Source: Sphaerisporangium sp040649355 | GTDB taxonomy: Bacteria > Actinomycetota > Actinomycetes > Streptosporangiales > Streptosporangiaceae | Length of the DNA stretch: 64,000 bases | NCBI RefSeq assembly: GCF_043197795.1 | Contig: NZ_JBICTU010000001.1 | Span: forward strand, 62,001 to 126,000 | Direction: 5' to 3' | Shown: piece by piece, positions 46,968-55,340 of the stretch | Numbering within the stretch: the first letter of the stretch is position 1 | Layout of the letters: each line of letters opens with the position of its first letter | Notes under the pieces: generated by a model | Database searches by the model: none | What the model was told of the DNA's origin: nothing | Seen by the model: only the letters and a program-made list of their open reading frames with translations | Position numbers and translations under genes: made by a program

Positions 46968-49289
46968 ATGCCAAACTGGAAACCAGTGACTCCGACCACC
47001 TCACCCTCACGGCGAGCCGGCCCGATACTCTCGCGCCTGCTCGCGGCACCCGCGCGCCGGGAGCGTGTCACCCATGTAGAGCACGTTCCCGCACGTCAGG
47101 CGGGCGAAGCGCGTTGGCCCGACTGGGTCGACGAGCTTCTTGTAAGCCGTCTGCGAAATCAGGGCGTGGACGGCCTCTGGGAGCATCAGGTGACCGCCGC
47201 CGAGCTGGTTCATCGTGGCCAAAACGTGATCATTGCCACAGGCACGGCTTCGGGAAAATCACTCGCCTACCTGGTGCCGGCCGTGTCGGAGATACTCTCC
47301 GGGGGTTCCGTCCTCTACCTCACGCCGACCAAGGCGCTCGCCGCCGACCAGTCGCGGACGTTGAGAGACTTAAAGCTCGCGCAGTTGCGGGCCGCCACCT
47401 ACGACGGGGACACCCCGCCCGAGGAGCGTCAGTGGGTGCGCCGGCACGCCAACTACGTGTTGACCAACCCCGACATGCTCCACCGGTCGATGCTGCCCCA
47501 CCACTCGTCGTGGTCGTCCTTCTGGCGGAGGCTGAGGGTGGTGGTGATCGACGAGTGCCACGGGTACCGCGGCGTGTTCGGCTCGCACGTGGCCCAGATC
47601 GTCCGCCGTCTGCGCCGGATCTGCGCGAAATACGGCTCTGATCCGGTGTTCGTCCTCGTCTCGGCTACGGTCAGCGACCCAGCGGCTGCGGCGATGCGCC
47701 TCACGGGCCTTGAGATGGCCGAGGTGACCACGGACGCCTCTCCCCGGGGTTCCACTACGTTCGCGCTGTGGGAGCCGCCTCTGACGGACCTGCGGGGCGA
47801 GGGCGGCGCACCGGTCAGGCGCACGGTGACGGCCGAGACCGCCGACCTGCTGTCCGATCTGGTGATCGACGACGTGCGGACCCTCGCCTTCGTCCGGTCC
47901 CGCCGCGCCGCCGAGACGGTCTCGCTGATCGCCCGGGGCAATCTTGAGGAGATCTCACCCGAGCTTCCGGGCCGGGTGGCCGCCTACCGGGCCGGGTACC
48001 TCGCCGAGGACAGGCGCGTGCTGGAGAAGGCGCTGCGATCGGGCTCGCTCATGGGGCTGGCGACGACCAACGCCCTGGAGCTCGGAATCGACGTCTCCGG
48101 GCTGGACGCCGTGCTCATCGCCGGGTGGCCGGGCACGCGGGCGTCGCTGTGGCAGCAGGCCGGGCGCGCCGGCCGCGACGGCCAGGACGCCCTGGCGGTG
48201 CTGATCGCCCGTGACGACCCCCTGGACACCTACCTCGTCCACCATCCCGAGGCCCTTTTCGGGCAGCCCGTCGAGGCGATCGTGCTCGACCCGGACAATC
48301 CGTACGTCCTCGGGCCTCACCTGTGCGCTGCCGCGGCCGAGATCCCCCTGAGCGAGGCCGACCTCGCCGTGTTCGGCCCCTCGTCGGAAGAGGTGCTCGA
48401 CGACCTCGTACGGCAGGGCATGCTGCGGCGTCGCCCGCGGGGATGGTTCTGGACCCGCCGGGAGCGCGCCGCGAACCTGGCCGACATCAGGGGCTCGGGC
48501 GGAGCCCCCATACAGGTCGTGGAGTCCTCGACGGGACGACTGCTCGGCACCGTCGACGAACCCTCCTCCCACACCGCCGTCCACACCGGCGCCGTCCATC
48601 TCCACATGGGGGACACCTATCTGGTGGAACTGTTGGATCTGGACGCCGGGGTCGCCCTGGTCTCGGCCGCCGAACCCGACTACTCGACCTTCGCCAGGGA
48701 CGTCACCGAGATCTCGGTGCTGGAGTCCCTGCGATCCCACCCTTTCGGGCCGGGTGAGCTGCACTTCGGCACAGTGGAGGTGACCCGGCAGGTCGTCTCC
48801 TTTCTCAAGCGCCGCGTCCAGACCGGGGAGATCCTCGGCGACGAGCCCCTGGACCTGCCGCCTCGCACCCTGCGCACGCGGGCCGTGTGGTGGACGCTGC
48901 CCGACGACGCCGTGGCCCCCCTCCTCGCCGACGGCCTGGACCTCGGCGGCGCGGCTCACGCGGCCGAGCACGCCTCTATCGGCCTGCTCCCGTTGTTCGC
49001 CACCTGCGACCGCTGGGACATCGGCGGCGTCTCCACGGAACTGCACCTCGACACCGGGCTTCTCACGGTCTTCGTCTACGACGGGCACGAAGGCGGAGCC
49101 GGGTTCGCCGAACGCGGCTACGCACGCGCCCTCGACTGGCTCACCGCCACGCGCGAGGCCATCGCCTCCTGCGAGTGCGAACGAGGCTGCCCCTCCTGCA
49201 TCCAGTCCCCCAAATGCGGCAGCGGCAACGAACCCCTGGACAAACAAGGCGCCCTCCGCCTCCTGGCCACCCTCCTCCCCACCCCCTAA
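46968..49289 (+). CDS. DEAD/DEAH-box helicase with DUF1998 C-terminus, MrfA/Hrq1-like
   Basis: A 773-residue SF2 helicase. Motifs in order: ATGTASGKSLAY (Walker A) near residue 95, LTPTKALAADQ, VIDECHGYRG (motif II), LVSATVSDP (motif III) and WQQAGRAGRDGQDALAV (motif VI). The C-terminal MZB/DUF1998 region carries a Cys cluster C-x-C-x3-C-x2-C-x5-C near residue 750, which binds metal in MrfA. MrfA excises mitomycin cross-links in Bacillus, and Hrq1 is the yeast relative. The ATG at 46968 is one choice; the upstream frame may extend 36 residues but runs through the likely promoter. Confidence 0.93.
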   Translation: MPNWKPVTPTTSPSRRAGPILSRLLAAPARRERVTHVEHVPARQAGEARWPDWVDELLVSRLRNQGVDGLWEHQVTAAELVHRGQNVIIATGTASGKSLAYLVPAVSEILSGGSVLYLTPTKALAADQSRTLRDLKLAQLRAATYDGDTPPEERQWVRRHANYVLTNPDMLHRSMLPHHSSWSSFWRRLRVVVIDECHGYRGVFGSHVAQIVRRLRRICAKYGSDPVFVLVSATVSDPAAAAMRLTGLEMAEVTTDASPRGSTTFALWEPPLTDLRGEGGAPVRRTVTAETADLLSDLVIDDVRTLAFVRSRRAAETVSLIARGNLEEISPELPGRVAAYRAGYLAEDRRVLEKALRSGSLMGLATTNALELGIDVSGLDAVLIAGWPGTRASLWQQAGRAGRDGQDALAVLIARDDPLDTYLVHHPEALFGQPVEAIVLDPDNPYVLGPHLCAAAAEIPLSEADLAVFGPSSEEVLDDLVRQGMLRRRPRGWFWTRRERAANLADIRGSGGAPIQVVESSTGRLLGTVDEPSSHTAVHTGAVHLHMGDTYLVELLDLDAGVALVSAAEPDYSTFARDVTEISVLESLRSHPFGPGELHFGTVEVTRQVVSFLKRRVQTGEILGDEPLDLPPRTLRTRAVWWTLPDDAVAPLLADGLDLGGAAHAAEHASIGLLPLFATCDRWDIGGVSTELHLDTGLLTVFVYDGHEGGAGFAERGYARALDWLTATREAIASCECERGCPSCIQSPKCGSGNEPLDKQGALRLLATLLPTP

Positions 49290-49317
49290 CCCCGCTCCGA
49301 CCCGACCCGACACCGCT

Positions 49318-49549
49318 CCTCACCACCCCGGTCAACAAGCACCCACCCCGAACCCGGCCCCCTCACCACCCCGGATCAGCGAGAACCCACCCCGAACTCG
49401 GCCCCTCACCGCCCCGACCAGCGAGAACCCACCCCGTACTCGGCCCCTCACCACCCCGACCAGCAAGCACCCACCCCGAACCCGGCCCCTCACGACCCGG
49501 GTCAGCGAGAACCCACCCCGTACTCGGCCCCTCACAACCCGGTCAGCGA
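49318..49549. repeat. Array of five to six 42-43 bp tandem repeats between helicase and tad genes
   Basis: Units start at 49318, 49361, 49404, 49446, 49488 and 49530 (last partial). Each has the form CCTCACCACCCCGGNCAGCR followed by AGAACCCACCCCGNACTCGGC. The spacing is 43, 43, 42, 42 and 42. Units differ by scattered substitutions and one-base indels, so it is an old tandem array and not a CRISPR array. It ends at the TadG-like stop codon at 49543. The GC-rich arms may act as a shared terminator. Confidence 0.85.
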
Positions 49550-50118
49550 GGACCTGCTCGGGACTCGGCGACGGCGGGGCGCTCGCCCAGCCCGGGAAGA
49601 ACCAGCCGGACGGCGACTCCCACGTCCACGACTCCGGCGCGAACCACGCATCGAGTGATCGAAGCGTGGTTGGCCTCCGCCAGGGCCCGAGCGCGCCCAC
49701 ATGCCTTCTCGGGAGCGGCGAGCGCCTGGACCGCAGCCGCCAGGGCACTGAGATCAGCGGCCGACTGGGCACGATGCCGCGCTATTCGGGCCGCCCCGAC
49801 GAACAACACCGTTGCCGCAAGAAACCAGATCAGCACCATCAACCCGACGACCCACACCGCAGCCGCGCCCCGCTCCCCAAACCTCCCACCCGCGCCGCGC
49901 TCCGCAAAGTTCTCATCCGCGCCGCGCTCCGCAAAGCTCTCACCCCGCTCCGCGAACCTCCCACCGGCGCCCCGCTCCTTAAGACTCCCTGTCACACCCC
50001 GCTCCCCAGAGCTCCGACCGGCACCCCGCTCCCCGAATCTTCCAGTCGCACTCCGCTGCCCAGAGCTCGCACCAAGGAGTCCACCGGTGAAGTCGTCAGT
50101 GTGCTTTTCATGATCCAT
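49543..50118 (-). CDS. TadG-like pilus-locus protein with N-terminal 9-residue repeat expansion
   Basis: A 191-residue protein. The C-terminal half is the known TadE-like, Rv3654c-type domain: ERGAAAVWVVGLMVLIWFLA membrane helix, then RIARHRAQSAADLSALAAAVQALA and two Cys (KACGRA, TRCVVR). Before it lie seven extra copies of the GERGA motif in a 9-residue tandem repeat (residues about 20-88), so the pre-helix segment is much longer than the few residues usual in the family. The ATG at 50118 has GGAGG nine bases before it. It overlaps the tadE gene by 11 bp and is the last gene of the tad operon. Confidence 0.85.
   Translation of the reverse strand: MDHEKHTDDFTGGLLGASSGQRSATGRFGERGAGRSSGERGVTGSLKERGAGGRFAERGESFAERGADENFAERGAGGRFGERGAAAVWVVGLMVLIWFLAATVLFVGAARIARHRAQSAADLSALAAAVQALAAPEKACGRARALAEANHASITRCVVRAGVVDVGVAVRLVLPGLGERPAVAESRAGPR
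49852..50061 (-). repeat. 27-bp in-frame tandem repeat inside the TadG-like gene
   Basis: Seven 27-bp units and one 21-bp unit encode xERGAxxxF-type nonapeptides: GERGAGRSS, GERGVTGSL, KERGAGGRF, AERGADENF, AERGAGGRF and the last GERGAAAVW, which is the native start of the membrane helix. The first unit, GQRSATGRF, is the most decayed. Confidence 0.85.
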
Positions 50119-50605
50119 CCATAGGTCCTCCCAGCGGGGAGCTCGCCGGGAGGTCTCCCGAAGGAGGAGCATCCGCTCCTAGCTCGGTGGCGGAACTCGC
50201 AGAGGCTCCTACCGGGACCGCCGGGACTGCGATCACCCAGCTTGGCCGGACTGAGGTTGAAATGGTCACCCGGCTCAAGGCGGAATCGCGGGTCACCGAG
50301 ACGATGGCCCCTTCCGGTGCGGCGCGAGCGGCTGCCTGCCTTACCGCTTCGAGTGACTCCCCTCTCGCGGCAGCCCGGGCCCCGGCCCGGGCGGCGTCGA
50401 CACATTCGAGCTGAGCCGTCACCGCCGCGATCGCCCACAGCGCCGCTCCCAGCACCAGTACCAGCGACGGAAGCGCCACCGCCATCTCAGCCGTGACAGA
50501 ACCCCCATCGGCTCGCACGAGCCCACGGCGCTCGGCCGTAGCTCTTCCGTACGAGTGCCTCTGCGCGACTTCGACTCGTTCGGCTGAACCAGGTCGAGGC
50601 TTCAT
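50108..50605 (-). CDS. TadE-family pilus assembly protein
   Basis: A 165-residue pseudopilin-like protein of the Rv3655c type. The N-terminal hydrophobic segment with the TadE signature is GSVTAEMAVALPSLVLVLGAALWAIAAV (read in two parts, residues about 35-62), followed by LECVDAARAGARAAARGES and a beta-rich tail. TadE proteins are minor pseudopilins processed by the prepilin peptidase. The ATG has AAGGGGGTGG upstream. It overlaps the following gene by 11 bp. The 207-bp spacer before it holds two AGGGCTACAGAG copies. Confidence 0.88.
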   Translation of the reverse strand: MKPRPGSAERVEVAQRHSYGRATAERRGLVRADGGSVTAEMAVALPSLVLVLGAALWAIAAVTAQLECVDAARAGARAAARGESLEAVRQAAARAAPEGAIVSVTRDSALSRVTISTSVRPSWVIAVPAVPVGASASSATELGADAPPSGDLPASSPLGGPMDGS

Positions 50606-50812
50606 TTCCACCCCCTTGTCAGGGCTACAGAGCTTGACCAGGGCTACAGAGAGCGGGCAGTAGATGGGCCGAACGGCGGCGGAACATCCAGTCCTGCTCC
50701 GCCGCCGAACGACTTCGGGCACTGAGACGGCTCTCACGCCATCTGCTCGGAGGAGGCGGTCCTCACGCCGTGCGATTCACAGCCCGGCTCCTTCATGGCT
50801 GGGAGCCTGCTT

Positions 50813-51109
50813 TCATCCGGCGAGTCTCAGGGCCCGGCTGATGATGTCGGTCAGCATCTTTCGTACCTCCGGGCTGCTTACGATCTTGAACAGCAGGCCC
50901 GCGAACGCGCAGGCGGCGATGGTGCCCACCGCGTACTCGGCGGTGGACATGCCCGCCTCCGATCGCGTGCGCGCCACCATGGCGAGGTTGCGCGCCGAGG
51001 CGCGGACAGCGTCCAGTCGCTTGCGCAGACGCTGCTCGATCACATGGCCCTTCCTGATCAGCGCCGCTCCCAGCGTGCGCCGACCGCACTCACGGATCCA
51101 CCTGCGCAT
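50813..51109 (-). CDS. DUF4244 Flp-type pilin candidate
   Basis: A 98-residue protein with a basic N-terminal half and then GMSTAEYAVGTIAACAFAGLLFKIV, a type IVb pilin-like hydrophobic helix with the Glu at +5 of the cleavage site (after Gly-Met in GMSTAEYAV). This is the DUF4244/Rv3656c family, the probable major pilin of the tad locus. The ATG follows GGGGAGG. It stands apart from tadC by 440 bp and so probably has its own strong promoter, as pilin genes often do. Confidence 0.88.
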   Translation of the reverse strand: MRRWIRECGRRTLGAALIRKGHVIEQRLRKRLDAVRASARNLAMVARTRSEAGMSTAEYAVGTIAACAFAGLLFKIVSSPEVRKMLTDIISRALRLAG

Positions 51110-51549
51110 CGGACCTCCCCTTGAGTCGTCATCGCGGCCGTGTGGATGACCCGCACCGGCCCCAACAGGTGAGATCAGGTTGGCCCAAACGAGGTACGCG
51201 ACCTGTGGCCGAACCGGATTCTGTGGATAACCGCCCGCCCCTCATCGGAGTATGTGGAGAACCGCCGGCGCCTGTGGAGAACGTCCTTGGAGCCTGTGGA
51301 GGTCTTTCGTGCATGCGAAGAAGGACCTCGGTGCCGGCGAGGTCTTCGGTACCTATGGAGAGGGCCCGTGGAGAAGGGTCCCTGGGGGCCTGGGAGAGCT
51401 TCAGTGCTGCGGGGAGGGCCTTCGGCGGGCCAGGAGGTCCTCGGTGCCGTGAGCGGGCTTCGGTGCCCCTGAGCAGGCTTCGGTCCCTGCGGAAAAGCCC
51501 TCTGTTCCCCACGGACGAGAAGGAGCCGGCAGCCTCGCCGGCCGATGGG
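51110..51549. other. 440-bp spacer between tadC and the pilin gene, degenerate repeats
   Basis: No gene is visible. Many overlapping decayed copies of GAGGTCYTCGGTGCC and CTGTGGAGAAC-like units fill 51225-51500. The region must contain the pilin promoter on the minus strand. The repeats could be a relic of a longer tandem array. Confidence 0.5.
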
Positions 51550-52344
51550 TCAGGTGCCGAAGACCTGGGCGGCGAGTCCGGCGACGACCGGGATGATTCC
51601 CAGGAACACGAAGGCGGGGAGGAAGCACAGGCCAAGGGGCGCGACCGCCTGGACTCCCACACGTCGCGCGGCGGCGGACGAGGCGGCCCGGGCCTCGTGG
51701 CGGGCGTCATCGGCGAGCCTTGACAGCACGTCGGCGACGGGCGCCCCGCTGAGCGAGGCACGGGTCATGCCGCGGGCCAGGGCAGCGAGAGGGCGATCAT
51801 GCTCCAACTCCGACCAGGCGGCCTCAGGCAGCGCTCCCAGCCGCAACTGGCCGTTCACCCACGCCAGACGGTCGCCCAGGGGACCGCCCATCGCCCGGCC
51901 CGCTGACTCAACCGCCCCCGTGACGGGTTGACCCGCCCGTAGACAGGCCACCATGAGGTCGATCGCGAACGGGAGATCGGCGGTGACGCGTGCCTGCCTT
52001 CGTCGCACCTCGCCCGGTTCTCCACGAGAGGCGACCACCGCCATGACCACACCGATGCCGGCGCCTCCGACCAGGCCCAGTAGCGCACCGGTGAGGAGAA
52101 GACCTCCCAGCGCGGCCAGAAGCACGGAAAGGCCCCCACGTAGCGCGTGCCGGCTCCGCTCCTGCTTCGTCGGGACTCCGGACAGGCCAGAGGGACGCGT
52201 TCGAGTGAGGCCGGCGGAGGCGGGCGGCGCATCCGGCGGCCGGCCGTACATGCTCAGGCGGACGAGGCGCTCGGTGGGATTCCACGGCGTCAGCCACAAC
52301 CATGTGGAAAGTGCCGCGAGCCCGGCGGCGAGCAGGATGCCCAT
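51550..52344 (-). CDS. TadC-like type II secretion F-domain protein
   Basis: A 264-residue inner-membrane platform protein. N-terminal helix GILLAAGLAALSTWLWL, then a helix pair at about residues 72-105, the GspF domain (ADLPFAIDLMVACLRAGQPV, GDRLAWVNGQLRLGAL, ARGMTRASLSGAPVADVLSRLADDARHEAR) and two C-terminal helices (LCFLPAFVFLGIIPVVAGL). It forms with TadB the membrane platform that the TadA ATPase drives. It lies three bases after tadB. Confidence 0.92.
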   Translation of the reverse strand: MGILLAAGLAALSTWLWLTPWNPTERLVRLSMYGRPPDAPPASAGLTRTRPSGLSGVPTKQERSRHALRGGLSVLLAALGGLLLTGALLGLVGGAGIGVVMAVVASRGEPGEVRRRQARVTADLPFAIDLMVACLRAGQPVTGAVESAGRAMGGPLGDRLAWVNGQLRLGALPEAAWSELEHDRPLAALARGMTRASLSGAPVADVLSRLADDARHEARAASSAAARRVGVQAVAPLGLCFLPAFVFLGIIPVVAGLAAQVFGT

Positions 52345-52347
52345 AGG

Positions 52348-53073
52348 TCAGTCCGACGGATGGGTTCGCTGGGCGCGTGCTACCAGCCGGTTGGTCCACC
52401 ACACGCCCGTAAGGTCCAGCAGCACGCCCGTACCGAGGCAGGCGAAGCCCGCCGGGCCGCCGAACAGGAAGGAGAGCGGCCGCAGGCCCAGCCCGGCCGC
52501 CAGCAGCAACCCGAGCACCGGGAGACCCGCGAGCAGCCGGGCCGTGGAGCGGGGACCGGCCAGTTGCGACGCCACCTCCGAGCGATGGGCCTCCGCTTCC
52601 CTCAGGGAAACGCCGACACGTTCGACCAGCGCCGCCAAGCCTCCCCCCACGGTGAGGCTGACACGCCAGCAGGCGGCGAGCCGAAGCAGACCTTCCCCTC
52701 CGTGGTCGGGCGCCGCCCGTTCTAGGGCCGTGGCCACGTCTCCGCCGTCGCGCGCGATGGCGACCACGGGGCGAAGCACGCCGGGGTCGGGAGGTTCGAG
52801 GCAGGATGCCGCCCGGGACAAGGCCTCCCCAGGCGTGCGTCCGGTGGCGAGCTCGGCGACGAGGCCCTGGCACAACTCGATCGACGCCACGCGCCAGGCC
52901 GCGGCCTCGCGGGCCCGGCTCGGTCGACGGGCGAACCGCAGGAAGGGGGCCACGAACCGCGATCGCATCCCATCGCGCGAACGGGTCAGCGAGAGCATCC
53001 GGGCCGTTTCCGGATCAGGACCTGTCCACAGCAGGGCAGCGATCACGGCCAGGAGCACGCCTGCCACCAGCAC
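52348..53073 (-). CDS. TadB-like type II secretion F-domain protein
   Basis: A 241-residue membrane protein with an N-terminal helix (LVAGVLLAVIAALLW), a GspF-type domain (ELCQGLVAELATGRTPGEALSRAA, GLLRLAACWRVSLTVGGGLAALVERVG) and a C-terminal helix pair (GLPVLGLLLAAGLGLRPLSFLF). It is shorter than canonical TadB, as usual for Rv3658c-type proteins. The start is GTG at 53073, 66 bp after tadA. Confidence 0.9.
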   Translation of the reverse strand: MLVAGVLLAVIAALLWTGPDPETARMLSLTRSRDGMRSRFVAPFLRFARRPSRAREAAAWRVASIELCQGLVAELATGRTPGEALSRAASCLEPPDPGVLRPVVAIARDGGDVATALERAAPDHGGEGLLRLAACWRVSLTVGGGLAALVERVGVSLREAEAHRSEVASQLAGPRSTARLLAGLPVLGLLLAAGLGLRPLSFLFGGPAGFACLGTGVLLDLTGVWWTNRLVARAQRTHPSD

Positions 53074-53139
53074 GCGAACCTCTCTTCCAGATCAGATCGA
53101 TACGCGGCACCAGCGAGCGCCGGAGCCGGTGGTTGATGG

Positions 53140-54303
53140 TCAGAAGCCCGGGGCGGCGCCGGGGGCTCTGGACAGGAGGGATGGAAGGGCGGGGCCGGGC
53201 CGGGGCTCACCTGTGGGAGGGAAGGTGAGGGCCGGGAGCACCCGGACCAGCCCTGACGGCTCGCGATCCGTGAGACAGATCTCGGCGACCCTGCGCCGCC
53301 CTCCTCGGGGCTCACGGACCACGTGGATCACCGCGTCGAGCGCCGCCGCGATCTGGCTGTGGACCGCCTCACGGGTCAGCCCCGCGGCGCAGGCCAGCGC
53401 TTCCAGCCGAGCGGGCACATCGGCGGGGTTGTTCGCGTGCAAGGTGCCGCAACCGCCGTCATGGCCGGTGTTCAAGGCGGCCAGAAGATCGACGACTTCG
53501 GCTCCGCGCACCTCTCCCACCACCAGGCGGTCAGGCCGCATGCGCAGGGCCTGCCGGACGAGGTCTCGCAGGCCGACCCCGCCGGCTCCTTCGAGGTTGG
53601 ACGGTCGCGTCTCCAGGCGGACGACATGTGGATGGAGTGGGCGGAGCTCCGAGGAATCCTCGACGAGAAGCAACCGCTCGCCTGGATCGGCCAGCGAGAG
53701 AAGCGCGGACAACAAGGTGGTCTTCCCGGTGCCTGTGCCGCCGGTCACCAGGAAGGCCAGCCGGGCGGCCATGATCGCGCGAACCGCGACGGCGCCCTGA
53801 CCCGGAACCAGCTCCTCCAGCGTGAAGGACCTGCGCGGTGGAAGCCGGAGAGACAGGCACGTGCCTTCGGGGGCGACGGGCGGCAGGACGGCGTGGAGCC
53901 GCACTCCACCCGACAGCCGCGCGTCCACATACGGGCAGGCGTCGTCCAGACGCCTTCCCGCCGCCGCGGCGAGCCTCTGGGCGAGCCGCCGGACCTCGTC
54001 GTCACCGGAGAACACCACCGAAGTGCGCCGCAGGCCGTGGCCGTCGTCGGCCCACACCTCACGGGGGCCGTTGACGAGCACGTCGGTGACCTCGGGCTCG
54101 GCGAGCAACGGTTCGAGGGGCCCCGCACCGATCAGGTCGGCACGCAGGGCACGGGCGACCGCGAGGATCTCGGCGTCACCCAGCACCGCCCGCTCGGCGC
54201 GGAGGGCGGCGGCGACCTGGGCGGCCGAGGGATCGGCGCCCGTACGGGCGAGACGCACCCGGACGGCCTCCACGAGCTCCGGTGACACCATGCCACGGCT
54301 CAT
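53140..54303 (-). CDS. tadA: TadA/CpaF secretion ATPase
   Basis: A 387-residue ATPase for pilus assembly. Walker A is GGTGTGKTTLLSAL near residue 190, the Asp box LLLVEDSSELRP follows, and Walker B is MRPDRLVVGEVRGAE. The His box is GHDGGCGTLHANNP. The N-terminal CpaF domain contains PLLAEPEVTDVLVNGP. The ATG overlaps the ssd stop (ATGA), so the genes are coupled. It powers the TadB/TadC platform. Confidence 0.95.
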   Translation of the reverse strand: MSRGMVSPELVEAVRVRLARTGADPSAAQVAAALRAERAVLGDAEILAVARALRADLIGAGPLEPLLAEPEVTDVLVNGPREVWADDGHGLRRTSVVFSGDDEVRRLAQRLAAAAGRRLDDACPYVDARLSGGVRLHAVLPPVAPEGTCLSLRLPPRRSFTLEELVPGQGAVAVRAIMAARLAFLVTGGTGTGKTTLLSALLSLADPGERLLLVEDSSELRPLHPHVVRLETRPSNLEGAGGVGLRDLVRQALRMRPDRLVVGEVRGAEVVDLLAALNTGHDGGCGTLHANNPADVPARLEALACAAGLTREAVHSQIAAALDAVIHVVREPRGGRRRVAEICLTDREPSGLVRVLPALTFPPTGEPRPGPALPSLLSRAPGAAPGF

Positions 54304-55340
54304 CGGAACTCCAGGGTGCGAAGGAACTCGGCGCAGAAACGACCCAGAGGAGTGCGGTCGCCCAGCGGGGGCGCGTCTCCGCGGTTCAAGACCTCGGCGA
54401 GGCCCCTCTGATCGGGCAGGACTCCCGTACACGGCAGGCCGAGGGATGTGGCGATCACATCGTGACGCAGCGATCCGCCTCGGACCACCGCGCCCAGGGC
54501 CGAGGTGTGCCGGCGCAGTTCGATCAGCACCTGGGACGCCGCGAGCACTCCCCTGACGTCGGCGGGCACGAGAAGCAAGGTCGAGGCCGCCCGTGACAGC
54601 GCCTCGGCCGCTGCCGGGCCCACGTGGCGAGGAAGATCGACGACGACCAGATCGCATCCTCTGCGGGCCGCCTCCAGCACCGCCCGCATCGCCTCGGGAG
54701 GAATGGGCGGGGACTCTCCACGGTGCCACGACAGCACGGTCAGCTCGCCGATCGTGGGCAGGGCCTCCTGGAGGGCGGTGAAGCTCACCCGGCCTTCTCG
54801 CTCGACGACATCGGGCCATCGCGCGCCGGTGGCCTGCTCCTGGCCGAGGACGACGTCGATGCCGCCGCCGAGGGGATCAGCGTCTACGAGCAATGTGCGC
54901 AGACCCCGGCGTGAGCCCGCGAGGGCGAGGGAGGCGGCGAGCACGCTCGCGCCCGCGCCGCCCCTGCCGCCGATGACGGAGACCGTGTGCCCGGCCCTGA
55001 CCATGGGCTCGGAGGCCTCGGCGAACTCGTCGACCAGCTGTCGCTCTGCGGCGGGGAGCTCCAGAACGGCCCGCGCGCCGACCGCCACGCATCTTCGCCA
55101 GACCGAGGGGTCCTCGGGTGCGCGTGTCACCAGCAGCACTCCTTGCCGGGGTGGCGGGCCGGTGGCCGCCAGCGCGTCGGCCGCGTCGGTGCCGACGACG
55201 ACGAGCGGCGCCCGCTTCCAGTAGGGCCGGGCGTGCGTGGCCGCGTGGGCGACGTCGATCTCCACGCCGGCCGCGGCGGCGACGCGGAGAAGGTCGTCGA
55301 GCAGATCCTGATCTTCGGTGATCACCAGGGGACGGTTCAC
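54300..55340 (-). CDS. CpaE/Ssd-like septum site-determining, MinD-family protein
   Basis: A 346-residue protein with a receiver-like N-terminal part (ITEDQDLLDDLLRVAAAAGVEI) and a MinD/CpaE ATPase domain (SVIGGRGGAGASVLAASLAL, LLVDADPLGGGIDVVLG, VVVDLPRHVGP). The deviant Walker motif lacks the usual signature Lys (GGRGGAGAS for KGGxGKT), as in the mycobacterial Ssd group. CpaE proteins localise Tad machinery to a pole or septum. The GTG has GGGAGG upstream. It is the first gene of the tad operon. Confidence 0.9.
   Translation of the reverse strand: MNRPLVITEDQDLLDDLLRVAAAAGVEIDVAHAATHARPYWKRAPLVVVGTDAADALAATGPPPRQGVLLVTRAPEDPSVWRRCVAVGARAVLELPAAERQLVDEFAEASEPMVRAGHTVSVIGGRGGAGASVLAASLALAGSRRGLRTLLVDADPLGGGIDVVLGQEQATGARWPDVVEREGRVSFTALQEALPTIGELTVLSWHRGESPPIPPEAMRAVLEAARRGCDLVVVDLPRHVGPAAAEALSRAASTLLLVPADVRGVLAASQVLIELRRHTSALGAVVRGGSLRHDVIATSLGLPCTGVLPDQRGLAEVLNRGDAPPLGDRTPLGRFCAEFLRTLEFR

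Noticed and set aside
49318..49549. Possible CRISPR array
   Set aside because: The whole 42-43 bp unit repeats with substitutions; there are no unique spacers and no cas genes.
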